The notes: generated by a model not told the origin, from the letters alone. Shown: positions 14,931-23,499, counted from the first letter of the stretch. The stretch is DNA of 64,000 bases from Bacteroidota bacterium (GCA_018267915.1 JAFDXN010000060.1:434001-498000); one strand, 5' to 3'. Translations and numbers: made by a program.

Positions 14931-15851
14931 TTACTCGGTATAGGTGCGTGGCACTTTAGGATCGGTGATGATGATATAGTCGCCGTTCTTTTTATAATCG
15001 TCCCATTTGATGTTGGGGAAATTATCGTCGCTGGCAGTGGAGATGATAAGGTGCTTTATCCTCTTGTTGTAATTCTTTAGCTGGGCTGCAACGGCAAAAC
15101 CTTCGTCGCTGTGAAACCGGCCATTCACCTGCAGTATCTTGTGGTCTTTATGTTTTTTGTAGTAGCTGCAAATGGAGTAGGCCATAGTAGCATCCCATAG
15201 CGACTGGGCCATAATGAGGTCGAAGCCGCCCATAGGCATGGCAGGCGCTTTGGCTTTGGCACTGTCCGATTTAGACACCGTGTGGCCAGACATCTCCATG
15301 AGCTTATTGTAGTAATCACCTTCGGCTATTTTATAGGGCAGGGGAGCGAAGTTTTTCTTTGATTCTTTGGGCAGGACCTCCAGTGCTGCCTGGCCCTTGC
15401 GGCCTGCGAGGTTACTGTAGCGGGCGGCTGCATTGGCGCAGATGACGTGGAGCTTTTTCTCCTTCGCAAATTCGACCATCGGTTTGTAATCACGGTAGTT
15501 GCTCCATACGCGGGCGTCCCTCGTAAAGTGTTTTTCGCGGATGTTATCGCTAAGGTATTCGTCCATTACGGTTTGTACATCGCGTTCAAACATCTCCATC
15601 GAGAGGGTAGTCTTATCGCCAAACTTATCGTAAAGCAGGTGAAGCATTTTGGCCTCGAGAAAGTGCGTAACGCTGTCGTTGTGTTCCTCGCCGAAGAAGA
15701 GCAGGTCGTAATTGTTCATATCTTCTACAACGGCATTGAGCGCTACTTCTTTGCCCTGCTTTACGGAGTAGATGCGGTAATTGCTTTCGGAGAGTGCCTG
15801 TGCCTGCATGAGTACGGGACAAAGTAAGCAAAGGAGGATGAGTTTTTTCAT
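14931..15851 (-). CDS. ChaN-like (Tiki/EreA superfamily) secreted protein
   Basis: 306 residues with a signal peptide (MKKLILLCLLCPVLMQAQA). The core has LLFFGEEHNDSVTHFLEAKML (residues 50-70, in shorter part GEEHND), LSMEMFERDVQ and the later VNGRFHSDEGFAV segment, the pattern of the ChaN/DUF399 haem-binding lipoprotein family. ChaN dimers bind haem in Gram-negative iron uptake. The protein here has no lipobox cysteine at the cleavage site (LMQAQA), so it is probably periplasmic rather than lipid-anchored. The residue 190-205 region is a low-complexity SKSDSAKAKAPAMPMG linker. CcmB, 47 bp upstream on the same strand, is also a haem-linked function; co-transcription is possible. Confidence 0.8.
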   Translation of the reverse strand: MKKLILLCLLCPVLMQAQALSESNYRIYSVKQGKEVALNAVVEDMNNYDLLFFGEEHNDSVTHFLEAKMLHLLYDKFGDKTTLSMEMFERDVQTVMDEYLSDNIREKHFTRDARVWSNYRDYKPMVEFAKEKKLHVICANAAARYSNLAGRKGQAALEVLPKESKKNFAPLPYKIAEGDYYNKLMEMSGHTVSKSDSAKAKAPAMPMGGFDLIMAQSLWDATMAYSICSYYKKHKDHKILQVNGRFHSDEGFAVAAQLKNYNKRIKHLIISTASDDNFPNIKWDDYKKNGDYIIITDPKVPRTYTE

Positions 15852-15898
15852 GTTCGTTAATTGTGTGTTTGCGGTGAAGGGTGGCTGAAACTAAGCAA

Positions 15899-16555
15899 TT
15901 ATTCCTGCCATAGGAAGGGGAACAGGATGAGACCGAGCACTACCACCAGCACATCGAGCGCGAGGAGGCTGAGCGCCAGTACCCACCAGCCGGGCTGGTA
16001 AACGGGTGCAATGGCCTTTAATGCCAGGTTGCTAAGGATCATAAGGACGGGCGTGACCAGGGGGAAGCCCAGTATAGCCATAAGTGCCGCATTTTGCTGC
16101 GCGCGGGCTGCAATGGCCGACAGGAAGGTGAAGACCGTGGACAGGCTGAGGCTACCAACAGAGGCAATGGCGACAAATAAGAGACCCTGCTCGAGGGGCC
16201 AGCCAAGCATTACGTTATACAGCAGTAGGCTCACAAGGCTCATGAGCAGCATCAGTACTATACTGTAGATCATCTTGGCCAGCAGGAAGGTGCCAGGCTT
16301 GATAAGGGTGAAGTAATAACGGAAACGGTGCGGATGCTCCTGCAGAAAGCTTTTTGCGACGGAATTGACGGCTACGAATAACTGGGTTAGCCAGAAGAGT
16401 GCATTCCAGACCTTAGGCTCAGGCTGGCCGCTCATCATGTAAACCACGAAGACCGTAGAGCCTACATACAGCAGCACGCCGAAAAGGGTGTGCTTTTGCC
16501 GCCACTCTATGAGCAGGTCTTTACGAACTAATGATATGAGGGGCGATTGTGCCAT
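15899..16555 (-). CDS. ccmB: CcmB, haem exporter subunit of cytochrome c maturation
   Basis: 218 residues with six predicted membrane helices and the family features: N-terminal LVRKDLLIEWRQK before the first helix, FLQEHPHRFRYYFTLIKPGTFLLAKMIY in the middle (quoted in parts), and the C-terminal VLMILSNLA and LVVVLGLILFPFLW helices. CcmB is the membrane part of the CcmABC(D) complex that delivers haem to CcmE. CcmA and CcmC are not next to it, as is common in Bacteroidota where these genes are dispersed. A TAACTTTA -7-like element lies at 16566-16573. Confidence 0.9.
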   Translation of the reverse strand: MAQSPLISLVRKDLLIEWRQKHTLFGVLLYVGSTVFVVYMMSGQPEPKVWNALFWLTQLFVAVNSVAKSFLQEHPHRFRYYFTLIKPGTFLLAKMIYSIVLMLLMSLVSLLLYNVMLGWPLEQGLLFVAIASVGSLSLSTVFTFLSAIAARAQQNAALMAILGFPLVTPVLMILSNLALKAIAPVYQPGWWVLALSLLALDVLVVVLGLILFPFLWQE

Positions 16556-16636
16556 TGTGAGGGCGTAAAGTTAGCATACCGGCTGATAAACAGGCTGTTT
16601 GCAGTCATTTTAGAGAAATAATATTTTGAGTATTAG

Positions 16637-16667
16637 TTTGCAGTTTTAGCACTGTCCCCTATATTTG
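16637..16667 (+). promoter_or_regulatory. Promoter of tRNA-Gly(GCC)
   Basis: TTTG (16637-16640), 19 bp, TATATTTG (16660-16667). Both elements match the Bacteroidota consensus at ideal spacing, 42 bp before the tRNA. Confidence 0.75.
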
Positions 16668-16709
16668 CACTCCCAAAGCTGCGGCAGCGGGCAAGTTCTT
16701 AACACATAA

Positions 16710-16782
16710 GCGGAAGTAGCTCAGTTGGTAGAGCATCACCTTGCCAAGGTGAGGGTCGCGGGTTCGAGTCTCGTCTTCCGCT
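16710..16782 (+). tRNA. tRNA-Gly (anticodon GCC)
   Basis: Acceptor stem GCGGAAG/CTTCCGC, D-arm GCTC...GAGC, anticodon loop TTGCCAA giving GCC, T-arm with TTCGAGT loop. 73 nt; 3' CCA is not encoded. A terminator follows within 10 bp. Confidence 0.97.
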
Positions 16783-16790
16783 CGATAGAG

Positions 16791-16819
16791 ATTCCAAACC
16801 GATCGGTTTGGAATTTTTT
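16791..16819 (+). terminator. Terminator after tRNA-Gly(GCC)
   Basis: ATTCCAAACC-GATC-GGTTTGGAAT followed by TTTTT. It lies between the two tRNA genes, so tRNA-Leu either has its own promoter or depends on read-through. Confidence 0.85.
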
Positions 16820-16839
16820 ATTTGCACCATACCGTGCAG

Positions 16840-16925
16840 GCCCTGGTGGCGAAACTGGTAGACGCGCAGGACTTAAAATCCTGTTTGCAGCAATGCAAGT
16901 GCGGGTTCAAGTCCCGCCTGGGGCA
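16840..16925 (+). tRNA. tRNA-Leu (anticodon TAA)
   Basis: 86 nt with the long variable arm of class II tRNAs. Acceptor GCCCTGG pairs with CTGGGGC using two wobbles. Anticodon loop CTTAAAA gives TAA; T-arm GCGGG-TTCAAGT-CCCGC. No encoded CCA. Confidence 0.96.
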
Positions 16926-16932
16926 CATTATC

Positions 16933-16982
16933 AGAGCGGAGTTAGGAGCGCGAGTGCGATCCGGGCTCCGCTCTTGTTTTTT
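16933..16982 (+). terminator. Terminator after tRNA-Leu(TAA)
   Basis: AGAGCGGAG (16933-16941) pairs with CTCCGCTCT (16966-16974) across a 24-nt loop that has its own partial pairing, followed by TGTTTTTT. Confidence 0.75.
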
Positions 16983-17049
16983 GTCGATCATTTGATCTCT
17001 CCGATATTCTCCATGAGTTTATTTAAATTGCCGGTAAATTCAGTTGGCT

Positions 17050-17310
17050 ATGTCATTTTTCGTAAAGTCCGGCTTGTGCGGAATTTTCAAGTCCGCCAGG
17101 TGGTTGTTGGCGTTCCTGTTTTTGATCGTTTATGGTTGTGAGACCCAGCACGTATCAGAGACTGGCAATACGCCGGCGCAGAGCAGTAGCTCTATCACGA
17201 GGGATGAAGCACCGTCGCGGGCGGGACAGCCGCAACAAGTAGGGCATTTGAATGCCGACTCGAGCCGCCGCAATAAAACGGTGAATAACGCGGTGAGGTA
17301 TGACAGGTGA
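17050..17310 (+). CDS. Small putative lipoprotein
   Basis: 86 residues from the ATG at 17050 (MSFFVKSGLC). A hydrophobic segment WLLAFLFLIVYGC ends in a cysteine that could be a lipobox (VYGC), after which the sequence is polar and disordered, rich in Ser, Gln, Asn and Arg. No family recognised. It lies alone between the tRNA genes and the TspO gene. The composition after the signal is poor in conserved features, so a spurious frame cannot be excluded. Confidence 0.45.
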   Translation: MSFFVKSGLCGIFKSARWLLAFLFLIVYGCETQHVSETGNTPAQSSSSITRDEAPSRAGQPQQVGHLNADSSRRNKTVNNAVRYDR

Positions 17311-17478
17311 CCGGTGTGTTTTCAGTTTAGAAGGCCCGGCAGCGTTATTGCATACCGAGGTAACGGTAATGCACTCGTATCCGTCTCCCGGTAAACTATT
17401 GCAAGCACTTCGGTAGGCTACTTTTTAATGGACCGGTGAATTTTGTAACTTTTACCTCAATAAGAAGAACGCTTAAAA

Positions 17479-17958
17479 TTGAATGCTGTGAATTATATAA
17501 CCAGGCTATTGCTGTTTTTCATTTTGAATTTTGGGGCACTGGGTATTGGAGGCTTATTCACCAACAAGGGTGTCCGTTCGCCCTGGTATGATGGCTTGCA
17601 AAAAGCCCCCTGGACACCTCCGGGCTATGTATTTGGCCTGGCATGGACCGCCATTATGATATGTTTCAGCTTTTTTATGGCAGGTATTAAAGATGCAGCC
17701 AAAGAAACAACCGCTAATACCTGGAATGCGCTCTTCACCATTCAATGGGTGCTCAATGTGGCCTGGAACCCACTATTCTTTAAATGGCATCTTACCGGTG
17801 TAGCACTTGCAGTCATCATTTTGTTGCTGCTTTGCGTAGCCTATATGGCATTTATCAGCTTTAAGGCTCCGGTGCTGTATGCACTACTGATCGCCCCGTA
17901 TTTTATCTGGCTTATCATTGCCACCTCGCTGAATACATATATAGTGGTGAAGAATTAA
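17479..17958 (+). CDS. tspO: TspO/MBR family tryptophan-rich sensory protein
   Basis: 159 residues, five membrane helices. Signature segments are present: PWYDGLQKAPWTPPGYVFG (residues about 34-52), LAWTAIM, and ALFTIQWVLNVAWNPLFF, as in the peripheral benzodiazepine receptor family. TspO proteins bind porphyrins and cholesterol-like ligands; haem-related neighbours (CcmB, ChaN-like) are within 3 kb. The start is TTG at 17479 or GTG at 17488; no ATG is available before the first helix. Confidence 0.93.
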   Translation: MNAVNYITRLLLFFILNFGALGIGGLFTNKGVRSPWYDGLQKAPWTPPGYVFGLAWTAIMICFSFFMAGIKDAAKETTANTWNALFTIQWVLNVAWNPLFFKWHLTGVALAVIILLLLCVAYMAFISFKAPVLYALLIAPYFIWLIIATSLNTYIVVKN

Positions 17959-17967
17959 TCTTGCGCC

Positions 17968-18762
17968 CTAACGTGCAGGAAATAGATTGCGCCTGATGAA
18001 CAACGATCTCAAAAAGCGATACAATATCTTAGGGGTGGAAAGAACGGACAGACATGCGCCATTCTTTTTATTGTTGATCATTCTTTTCACAAGTCTCCCG
18101 GCAGGAACATCAGGCGTGTCTCCCAGGATATTATAAATGCGATGCACATCGGCTGTTTTGTAGGTGCTTCCCTCGGTATTTTTAACGAAGTCTGTTACCA
18201 TCATACCAGGCTGGAGGGTACCAACTATAACACCGCTACCCTTTAATTCAACAGCGAAGGCTTTGCTTAAGTGCGAGATGGCTAGCTTTGACGTCCCGTA
18301 TAGGTTCAATCCTTTTCTGATCATGCCTGTGCTACCAAAACCTACCGTATTATATACCTTGCCGAAGCCCTGTTGTAACATGCCTTTTACCGCTACTCTT
18401 GTGCCATATAAAACGCCCATAACATTCGTGTTGATCAGGTTTGTGGCTTCTTCAGTTGCCGTTTCCCAGAGTTTATTTGCCTTTTGGCTCACACCCGCGT
18501 TATTGATCCATATGTCTACCTGTCCCCATTTGTCAATGGCCTTATCCCAAAGTTCTTGCAGGTCGCCAGGTATCGTGACATCACATCGCACAGCCATTAA
18601 TTTTGTATCGTCTACCGGTAATACCTTTATTGCCGCATTGAGATTTACCTGATTATTGCCCGAGACCGCCACACAATATCCGATCCGGAGAAACTCCTTA
18701 GCCAGCTCCAGCCCAAAACCTTTGCTGCTGCCTGTTATTACTACTGTCGCCACCGTAATCAA
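17968..18762 (-). CDS. Short-chain dehydrogenase/reductase
   Basis: 264 residues. Classical SDR features: cofactor motif TGSSKGFG near residue 10, CDVT near 60, NNAG near 88, catalytic YGTSK near 160 with a preceding serine in the TVGFGSTGM stretch, and LQPGMMVTDF near 190. The C-terminal 60 residues (DVPAGRLVKRMINNKK... LYRFLRSLFIRR) are basic and longer than in minimal SDRs, resembling chlorophyll-b-reductase-like relatives. An NAD(P)-dependent oxidoreductase; substrate unknown. Converges with tspO. An 18-bp perfect palindrome lies 26 bp upstream of its start. Confidence 0.88.
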   Translation of the reverse strand: MITVATVVITGSSKGFGLELAKEFLRIGYCVAVSGNNQVNLNAAIKVLPVDDTKLMAVRCDVTIPGDLQELWDKAIDKWGQVDIWINNAGVSQKANKLWETATEEATNLINTNVMGVLYGTRVAVKGMLQQGFGKVYNTVGFGSTGMIRKGLNLYGTSKLAISHLSKAFAVELKGSGVIVGTLQPGMMVTDFVKNTEGSTYKTADVHRIYNILGDTPDVPAGRLVKRMINNKKNGACLSVLSTPKILYRFLRSLFIRRNLFPAR

Positions 18763-18787
18763 TATTCAACATTCGTTCCTTCAAATG

Positions 18788-18805
18788 CAATGATCATGAT
18801 CATTG
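18788..18805. promoter_or_regulatory. 18-bp perfect palindrome between divergent genes, candidate operator
   Basis: CAATGATCATGATCATTG equals its own reverse complement. It lies between the SDR start (18762) and the cysteine-rich gene (18906), where an operator controlling one or both would be expected. No known consensus was matched. Confidence 0.5.
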
Positions 18806-18905
18806 AGACCTGGTTTCTGCAGCAAATCGCCAATGGGGAAATTTTACAACGTTGGCGTAGTTTTTTTAGAAACAGCGCTTTTACAGGTATAAAACGAATT
18901 AAGTT

Positions 18906-19256
18906 ATGCAATCCAGTTACAATAAATATCAAGCATGTATAGATGCCTGCCTGCAATGCGCTTCTGTATGTAATAATTGTGCGAGCTCATGTACACAAGA
19001 AGCGGACATACAGAAGATGGCCAGGTGCATCCAGCTGGATATGGAGTGCGCGGCAGTGTGTTATTGTGCGGCGCACTTGATGAGCCTGGGCAGCGATTGG
19101 GCAAAGGCAATGTGTGACATATGTGCGGACGTCTGTGAGGCGTGTGCTGAAGAGTGTGGAAAGCATGAGGCGGCACATTGCAAATTGTGCGCACAAACTT
19201 GCCGTAAATGCGCAGAAGCCTGCAGAAAGATGGCCGTAGCGGCCAAGGGCAATTAA
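18906..19256 (+). CDS. Cysteine-rich four-helix-bundle copper-storage-like protein (DUF326)
   Basis: 116 residues, 20 of them cysteine, in repeated C-x3-C-x2-C-x3-C-x2-C-x3-C runs (residues 11-29, 70-84, 92-106) and a middle group (41, 48, 52, 54). This is the pattern of the Csp copper-storage proteins, which hold many Cu(I) ions inside a four-helix bundle. There is no signal peptide, which fits the cytosolic Csp3 type rather than exported Csp1. Some Bacteroidota members are annotated as ferredoxins in error. TACAGGTATA (18882-18891), one base off the CopY/BlaI box TACAnnTGTA, lies 14 bp before the ATG. The gene overlaps the end of the rhomboid gene by 4 bp. Confidence 0.9.
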   Translation: MQSSYNKYQACIDACLQCASVCNNCASSCTQEADIQKMARCIQLDMECAAVCYCAAHLMSLGSDWAKAMCDICADVCEACAEECGKHEAAHCKLCAQTCRKCAEACRKMAVAAKGN

Positions 19257-20290
19257 TGAAGTGATGTAAATACAAATGCAGCGATAACCATAAATCCAAC
19301 GGAAATCGCTATCGTGGTCCTCCATTGCCTGGCAGGATCATGATATTTGCTGAGTCCGGGGTAATACAGGCGGCCAATGAAGAAGCCGCTAACTAGTCCA
19401 CCGATGTGCGCAGCGTTATCTATGTTACCCTGGAGTCCATACATCAGGTTGAGCAAGACAAAAAATAAGATGCTGCGAAGCATGGTCTTTCGATAGGTTT
19501 TTTTGAGATAGCCGGTAGTGAGTAGTGCAAGGAATACTCCGTACATACCAAATATGGCACCCGAGGCACCAACGCCTACGCTATCGGCATGCATGATAAT
19601 GCTAAGCAATCCGGCGCCGATACCCGTGAATAAATAGGATGCTGCGAAGCGCAACTTCCCGATCATAGGTTCAAGAAACATTCCGATGTATAACAGGCCG
19701 AAGCTGTTGGTAGCAAAATGCAGGATGCCGGCATGAAGGAACATATAAGTGAACAGCCGCCACCACTGGCCATGCACTGTTGCAGGCCGTAGATTGCCAC
19801 CCCATAAAAACAGCTCCTGCGCAGTGGGGTGTAAAAAAGATATACCTGTCAGCACCATCAGCAACAAAACGGCAGCGTTGATATATACCAGCAGGGGTGT
19901 GACGAGGTAGCTTTTTGAAGGCACTAATGCACCCAGCTTTTCGCGGTGCATGGGGTGGAGGTTCCGGTCGGCGATTCGGGATTCCTCAGCCAGCTTTTCA
20001 ATGCTCGTTTTTAATAGCCGGATGTTTCGCAACAGTATCCCTTCATCGAAGTAATATTCATTTGCAGGTCTGGATGAAATTCGGGCCGAGCCATCGCTCA
20101 GTTTAATATTGATGTACTCACCGATCTCATTTCCGTTGATGCTGAAGCAGCTTATGTTTTTATCTGTGTGTGCCGTGAGAGGCCAGTTCAATGAGTAGAT
20201 CGCGTTTTGAACAATCGCGACATGCTGCGCCTGCGTGAGGCCATGCAATAAAATATCCTCCACATAAACTTCCGGGGCCGCTGTTTCCAT
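19253..20290 (-). CDS. Rhomboid family intramembrane serine protease
   Basis: 345 residues. The N-terminal 115 residues are soluble, with alpha/beta character; the rest has six or more membrane helices. The catalytic serine is in GVGASGAIFGMYGVF and the partner histidine in DNAAHIGGLVSGFFIGR, both intact, and a WRLFTYMFLHAGILHFATNS segment matches loop/helix 2 of rhomboids. It should cut membrane proteins within the bilayer; substrate unknown. A TACCTTTA -7-like element is at 20307-20314. Confidence 0.93.
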   Translation of the reverse strand: METAAPEVYVEDILLHGLTQAQHVAIVQNAIYSLNWPLTAHTDKNISCFSINGNEIGEYINIKLSDGSARISSRPANEYYFDEGILLRNIRLLKTSIEKLAEESRIADRNLHPMHREKLGALVPSKSYLVTPLLVYINAAVLLLMVLTGISFLHPTAQELFLWGGNLRPATVHGQWWRLFTYMFLHAGILHFATNSFGLLYIGMFLEPMIGKLRFAASYLFTGIGAGLLSIIMHADSVGVGASGAIFGMYGVFLALLTTGYLKKTYRKTMLRSILFFVLLNLMYGLQGNIDNAAHIGGLVSGFFIGRLYYPGLSKYHDPARQWRTTIAISVGFMVIAAFVFTSLH

Positions 20291-20375
20291 TTACTGATAT
20301 TTGCAGTAAAGGTAAGGCCCGGCGCAATAAGAGGTCATCAGATTAGCCGAAGTGAATATCATTAATACTGATGAA

Positions 20376-20789
20376 TCACCGGGGCACAATAAGAAGCGGC
20401 TTCTTTACATGATGTAAAAGATGTTCGGCCATACTGCCCAGCACAATTCCGGAAAGCATAGAGCGACCTCGTGTGCCTATTACGAGCAGATCGTATGGGT
20501 TAGCGTTGAGTATCTCGTCGATCTTTACTTGGGGTATGCCATATTCCTCCAGATATGTAAATCCCCCGCCGAAATAGTTTTTCGCTATTTCATTTATCCT
20601 GCGGCTGTTTTCCTGCAGATCTTCCACTATGGTGGGTTCGGCACCGGTGCCCGCGGCCAGCAAGGTTTGATCGATGATATGCACTACCACGACTTCAGCG
20701 GCTGGCATTCGGGTGGCAAGTAGCTGGTGGGCGGCTTGCAATACTGCATCAGTATAAGCAGAGTAATCGACAGATATAATAACCCTCAT
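20376..20789 (-). CDS. Universal stress protein (UspA family)
   Basis: 137 residues from the ATG at 20789 (MRVIISVDYS). The single Usp domain ends with the ATP-binding G-x2-G-x9-G-S pattern (GTRGRSMLSGIVLGS) and VKKPLLIVPR, and begins with VDYSAYTDAVLQAA. Cytosolic nucleotide-binding stress protein. An in-frame extension to 20831 has no support. Encoded alone, in the same direction as the rhomboid gene, 85 bp upstream of it. Confidence 0.92.
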   Translation of the reverse strand: MRVIISVDYSAYTDAVLQAAHQLLATRMPAAEVVVVHIIDQTLLAAGTGAEPTIVEDLQENSRRINEIAKNYFGGGFTYLEEYGIPQVKIDEILNANPYDLLVIGTRGRSMLSGIVLGSMAEHLLHHVKKPLLIVPR

Positions 20790-20875
20790 AAAAGATGAAT
20801 TCTGCTGCAAGTTAGGCCGTCGTATTCCCACAGTAAATGACAGCGGTCAATTAAAAAAGAAAGAGGCGATGACAG

Positions 20876-20907
20876 TTGTAACGCTTTGAAAAGATTTCCT
20901 ACTTTAG
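20876..20907 (+). promoter_or_regulatory. Promoter of tRNA-Gly(CCC)
   Basis: TTG (20876-20878), 21 bp, TACTTTAG (20900-20907), close to TAnnTTTG; 9 bp before the tRNA. Confidence 0.4.
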
Positions 20908-20916
20908 TACTCGCAA

Positions 20917-20989
20917 GCGGGAATAGCTCAGTTGGTAGAGCATCAGCTTCCCAAGCTGAGGGTCGCGGGTTCGAGTCTCGTTTCCCGCT
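20917..20989 (+). tRNA. tRNA-Gly (anticodon CCC)
   Basis: Acceptor GCGGGAA/TTCCCGC, anticodon loop TTCCCAA giving CCC, D-arm and T-arm identical to the GCC isoacceptor at 16710. 73 nt, no encoded CCA. Confidence 0.97.
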
Positions 20990-20996
20990 CGGTTTT

Positions 20997-21020
20997 AAAC
21001 CTCTCTTTGAGAGGTTTTTC
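20997..21020 (+). terminator. Terminator after tRNA-Gly(CCC)
   Basis: AAACCTCTC-TTT-GAGAGGTTT followed by TTC; 8 bp after the tRNA. Confidence 0.8.
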
Positions 21021-21262
21021 ATTTGTGAGCGTTGGGCGATTTCATCAAGTACCTTGTTGGAAAAAGCAGCGCCAACATCAAATTTATTCCCGAGGCCGAT
21101 TGCATGCTTAAATTTGTAACGTGACAGAAAGGGGAATTTCGTCCCCAAAAAATAGTGGTTTCCCACATTTGTTAATGAAAACGCAAAAATTAACCTGTTT
21201 TTTCCCCCCAATCCGCTATCTTTAGCGACACTTTTTTAAGACTTAATAATTTAATCATAAAA

Positions 21263-23446
21263 ATGATCAGAAAGTTTATTCCGGCACTGCTGGTTTTCTG
21301 CAGTGCAGCGGGAAGTATTTATGCCCAGGATTACAGTCAGAAGAAAATCTGCGCCAGCGACGAGATGTATTGGAAGCAGGTAAAAGAACATCCTGAAGTA
21401 ATAGAAATAGAGCAGGCTTTGGAGCGCGAGATACAGGAGAAGCTGAAAAATATCGATCTGCATGCCTATGCAAAGGGCACGGCTGCCGTATACGACGTTC
21501 CTGTGGTAGTACATGTGATACACGACTATGGTGCTGAAAACCTAAGCGACAACGCCATCTATAATGCGGTGAAGCACTGGACTGACACTTACATGGAGCA
21601 AAGTGCCGACACTGCCGATGTGATAGCAAAGTTCAAACCGATCATCGGCAATGCACAGATCCGTTTCCATCTTGCTACTAAAGATCCTAACGGTAATCCT
21701 ACAAAGGGTATAACACGTCACTGGTCGTATGAGTCGGTGAACGGCAGCGATGATGCCAAACTTGACGACTGGGACAGGTCGAAATACCTGAACATCTGGT
21801 TCGTGCGGACGTTTAGCCCGGCAAATGCACAGGCAGCAGCCTATGCCTACCTGCCTGCAAATGCAAACGGGCAGCCGTATTATGACGGCGTTATAGCTCT
21901 ATATGATTACCTCGATAACGACAATACCATACCGCATGAGATAGGGCACTGCCTTAACCTGCAGCATACCTGGGGCAATACAAATAACCCCGAAGTGGCC
22001 TGTGGCGATGACCAGGTCACGGATACGCCTCCAACGAAAGGCCACAACCCGCAGGGTTGTACCGCAGTTGCCTTATATGATACTGCATGTAACAATGGCG
22101 ATACAGTGAACTCGCAGAACATTATGGACTATACCTATTGCTCAAAGATGTTCACAGTAGGGCAGGTGAATCGCATGCGCACAGCGCTCACATCAGGCAC
22201 AGCCCAGAGAAGCAGCCTGATCAGTGCGGCGAACCTGGCGGCAACCGGTGCGTTGGACCCTGTACCAGACCTGGCGCCTACGCCTGAATTCTCGGTGGAA
22301 AAAGGCTATAAAACAGGTGTGCCCCCTGCGGAAAGAAGCTTTTTCCTCTGCGCAAACGATCCGACGATCCAATTCCAGTTTAAGAATCAAAGCTGGAATG
22401 ATACTGTAACTAACGTACAGTGGACGTTTACCAATGGTGCTAATACAGCCTCTTCCACAAGCATGACAAATGTTATCAACCAATTTACCCAACCCGGCTG
22501 GGTATCAGTTACCTTGCAGGCTACCGGCAATCATAGCGGCTCTAAGACCATCACCCGCGACAGCGCAGTATATGCGGCTGACAACAACGCAATTATAGGT
22601 CTATCTTATGTCAACGACTTCGATGCTGCTGTTGAGGTAACGAAATGGCCGATGTTCAATTATTACAATAATACCTTCAAATGGTCGTGGCACCCAGGAG
22701 CAGGTTACAACAGTGCGTCCTGCATCAAATACCGTGCGTTGGATGACAGGTCGAATCCTGAAGCGGCATCAGGCAACCAGGCGGGTGACTATGATGACCT
22801 GTTTACTCCTGCTTTCGATCTCACCACAGCGCCTGCAGGCAACCTGAATATCGGTTTCTTTACTTCGGGGGCGTACTATACCGGTAATTCGCCAAGAGAT
22901 TCGATGGAGATATTTGTGAGCAATTCGTGCGGTACTTATTGGACAAAGATTGCATCTATCACTGGGGCGAATCTTCTGAACAAAGGTAAGATCACGCAGG
23001 AATATACACCATCATCGGCGTCGGACTGGAAAGCGCAGACGATATTGATACCGACCGCGTACCGCACCAATAAAGTATTCTTCAGGTTCCGCTACCATCC
23101 GTATAATAATGGTAATGCATGCTACTTCGACAGGTTCAGCATCAGCCAGTTTGCTACGGAAGTGCGTGAGGCAATGGCCAACCCGAACGACGTGGTAGTG
23201 TATCCTAACCCTTCGCAAGGTGATTGTAAACTGGTTTTCACTACAGGCACCGATGGCAAGGTGTCGTATGATGTGAAAGATATCACAGGTAAGGTGGTAT
23301 ACCGTAACAGTGCCAGCTTTGCACCCAATACAACAACGGAGCAGACAATACAGGGAAGTGTATTTCCTGCCTCGGGTTTGTACTTCGTGACACTGATAAT
23401 AGCCGACCAGACCGTTACGAGGAAACTGGTTATTGAAAAAAAATAG
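21263..23446 (+). CDS. Secreted M43-like (pappalysin-type) metalloprotease with T9SS tail, paralogue 1
   Basis: 727 residues. Signal peptide MIRKFIPALLVFCSAAGSIYAQ. The zinc site is HEIGHCLNLQH (H225, E226, H229, H235) and the Met-turn is NIMDYTYCSKMFT, both as in the pappalysin/M43 metzincins; CGDDQVTDTPPTKGHN between them is also typical. Next comes a PKD-like beta domain (about residues 365-450), a jelly-roll-like region, and a T9SS type A sorting domain in the last 75 residues (VVYPNPSQGDCKLVF...). Secreted peptidase, probably surface-exposed or released. TATCTTTA (21217-21224) is a likely -7 element. A paralogue follows 94 bp later. Confidence 0.92.
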   Translation: MIRKFIPALLVFCSAAGSIYAQDYSQKKICASDEMYWKQVKEHPEVIEIEQALEREIQEKLKNIDLHAYAKGTAAVYDVPVVVHVIHDYGAENLSDNAIYNAVKHWTDTYMEQSADTADVIAKFKPIIGNAQIRFHLATKDPNGNPTKGITRHWSYESVNGSDDAKLDDWDRSKYLNIWFVRTFSPANAQAAAYAYLPANANGQPYYDGVIALYDYLDNDNTIPHEIGHCLNLQHTWGNTNNPEVACGDDQVTDTPPTKGHNPQGCTAVALYDTACNNGDTVNSQNIMDYTYCSKMFTVGQVNRMRTALTSGTAQRSSLISAANLAATGALDPVPDLAPTPEFSVEKGYKTGVPPAERSFFLCANDPTIQFQFKNQSWNDTVTNVQWTFTNGANTASSTSMTNVINQFTQPGWVSVTLQATGNHSGSKTITRDSAVYAADNNAIIGLSYVNDFDAAVEVTKWPMFNYYNNTFKWSWHPGAGYNSASCIKYRALDDRSNPEAASGNQAGDYDDLFTPAFDLTTAPAGNLNIGFFTSGAYYTGNSPRDSMEIFVSNSCGTYWTKIASITGANLLNKGKITQEYTPSSASDWKAQTILIPTAYRTNKVFFRFRYHPYNNGNACYFDRFSISQFATEVREAMANPNDVVVYPNPSQGDCKLVFTTGTDGKVSYDVKDITGKVVYRNSASFAPNTTTEQTIQGSVFPASGLYFVTLIIADQTVTRKLVIEKK

Positions 23447-23491
23447 ACTATAATATGACAAAGATTCTCCTGCCGTTTTAGGCTGATTGTA

Positions 23492-23499
23492 TATCTTTG
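23492..23499 (+). promoter_or_regulatory. -7 promoter element of metalloprotease paralogue 2
   Basis: TATCTTTG, exact TAnnTTTG match, 42 bp before the ATG at 23541, in the gap after paralogue 1. It supports separate transcription and the choice of the later start. Confidence 0.5.

Noticed and set aside
16725..17141. Open frame running through tRNA-Leu
   Set aside because: It begins inside tRNA-Gly, crosses a terminator and both tRNA genes; a spurious frame.
18906..19256. Ferredoxin assignment for the cysteine-rich protein
   Set aside because: The cysteines follow C-x3-C-x2-C helical spacing along the whole chain, not the clustered C-x2-C-x2-C-x3-C-P pattern of 4Fe-4S ferredoxins.
20786..21211. 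Minus-strand frame of 141 codons across tRNA-Gly(CCC)
   Set aside because: It is antisense to the tRNA and its terminator and has no protein-like character.
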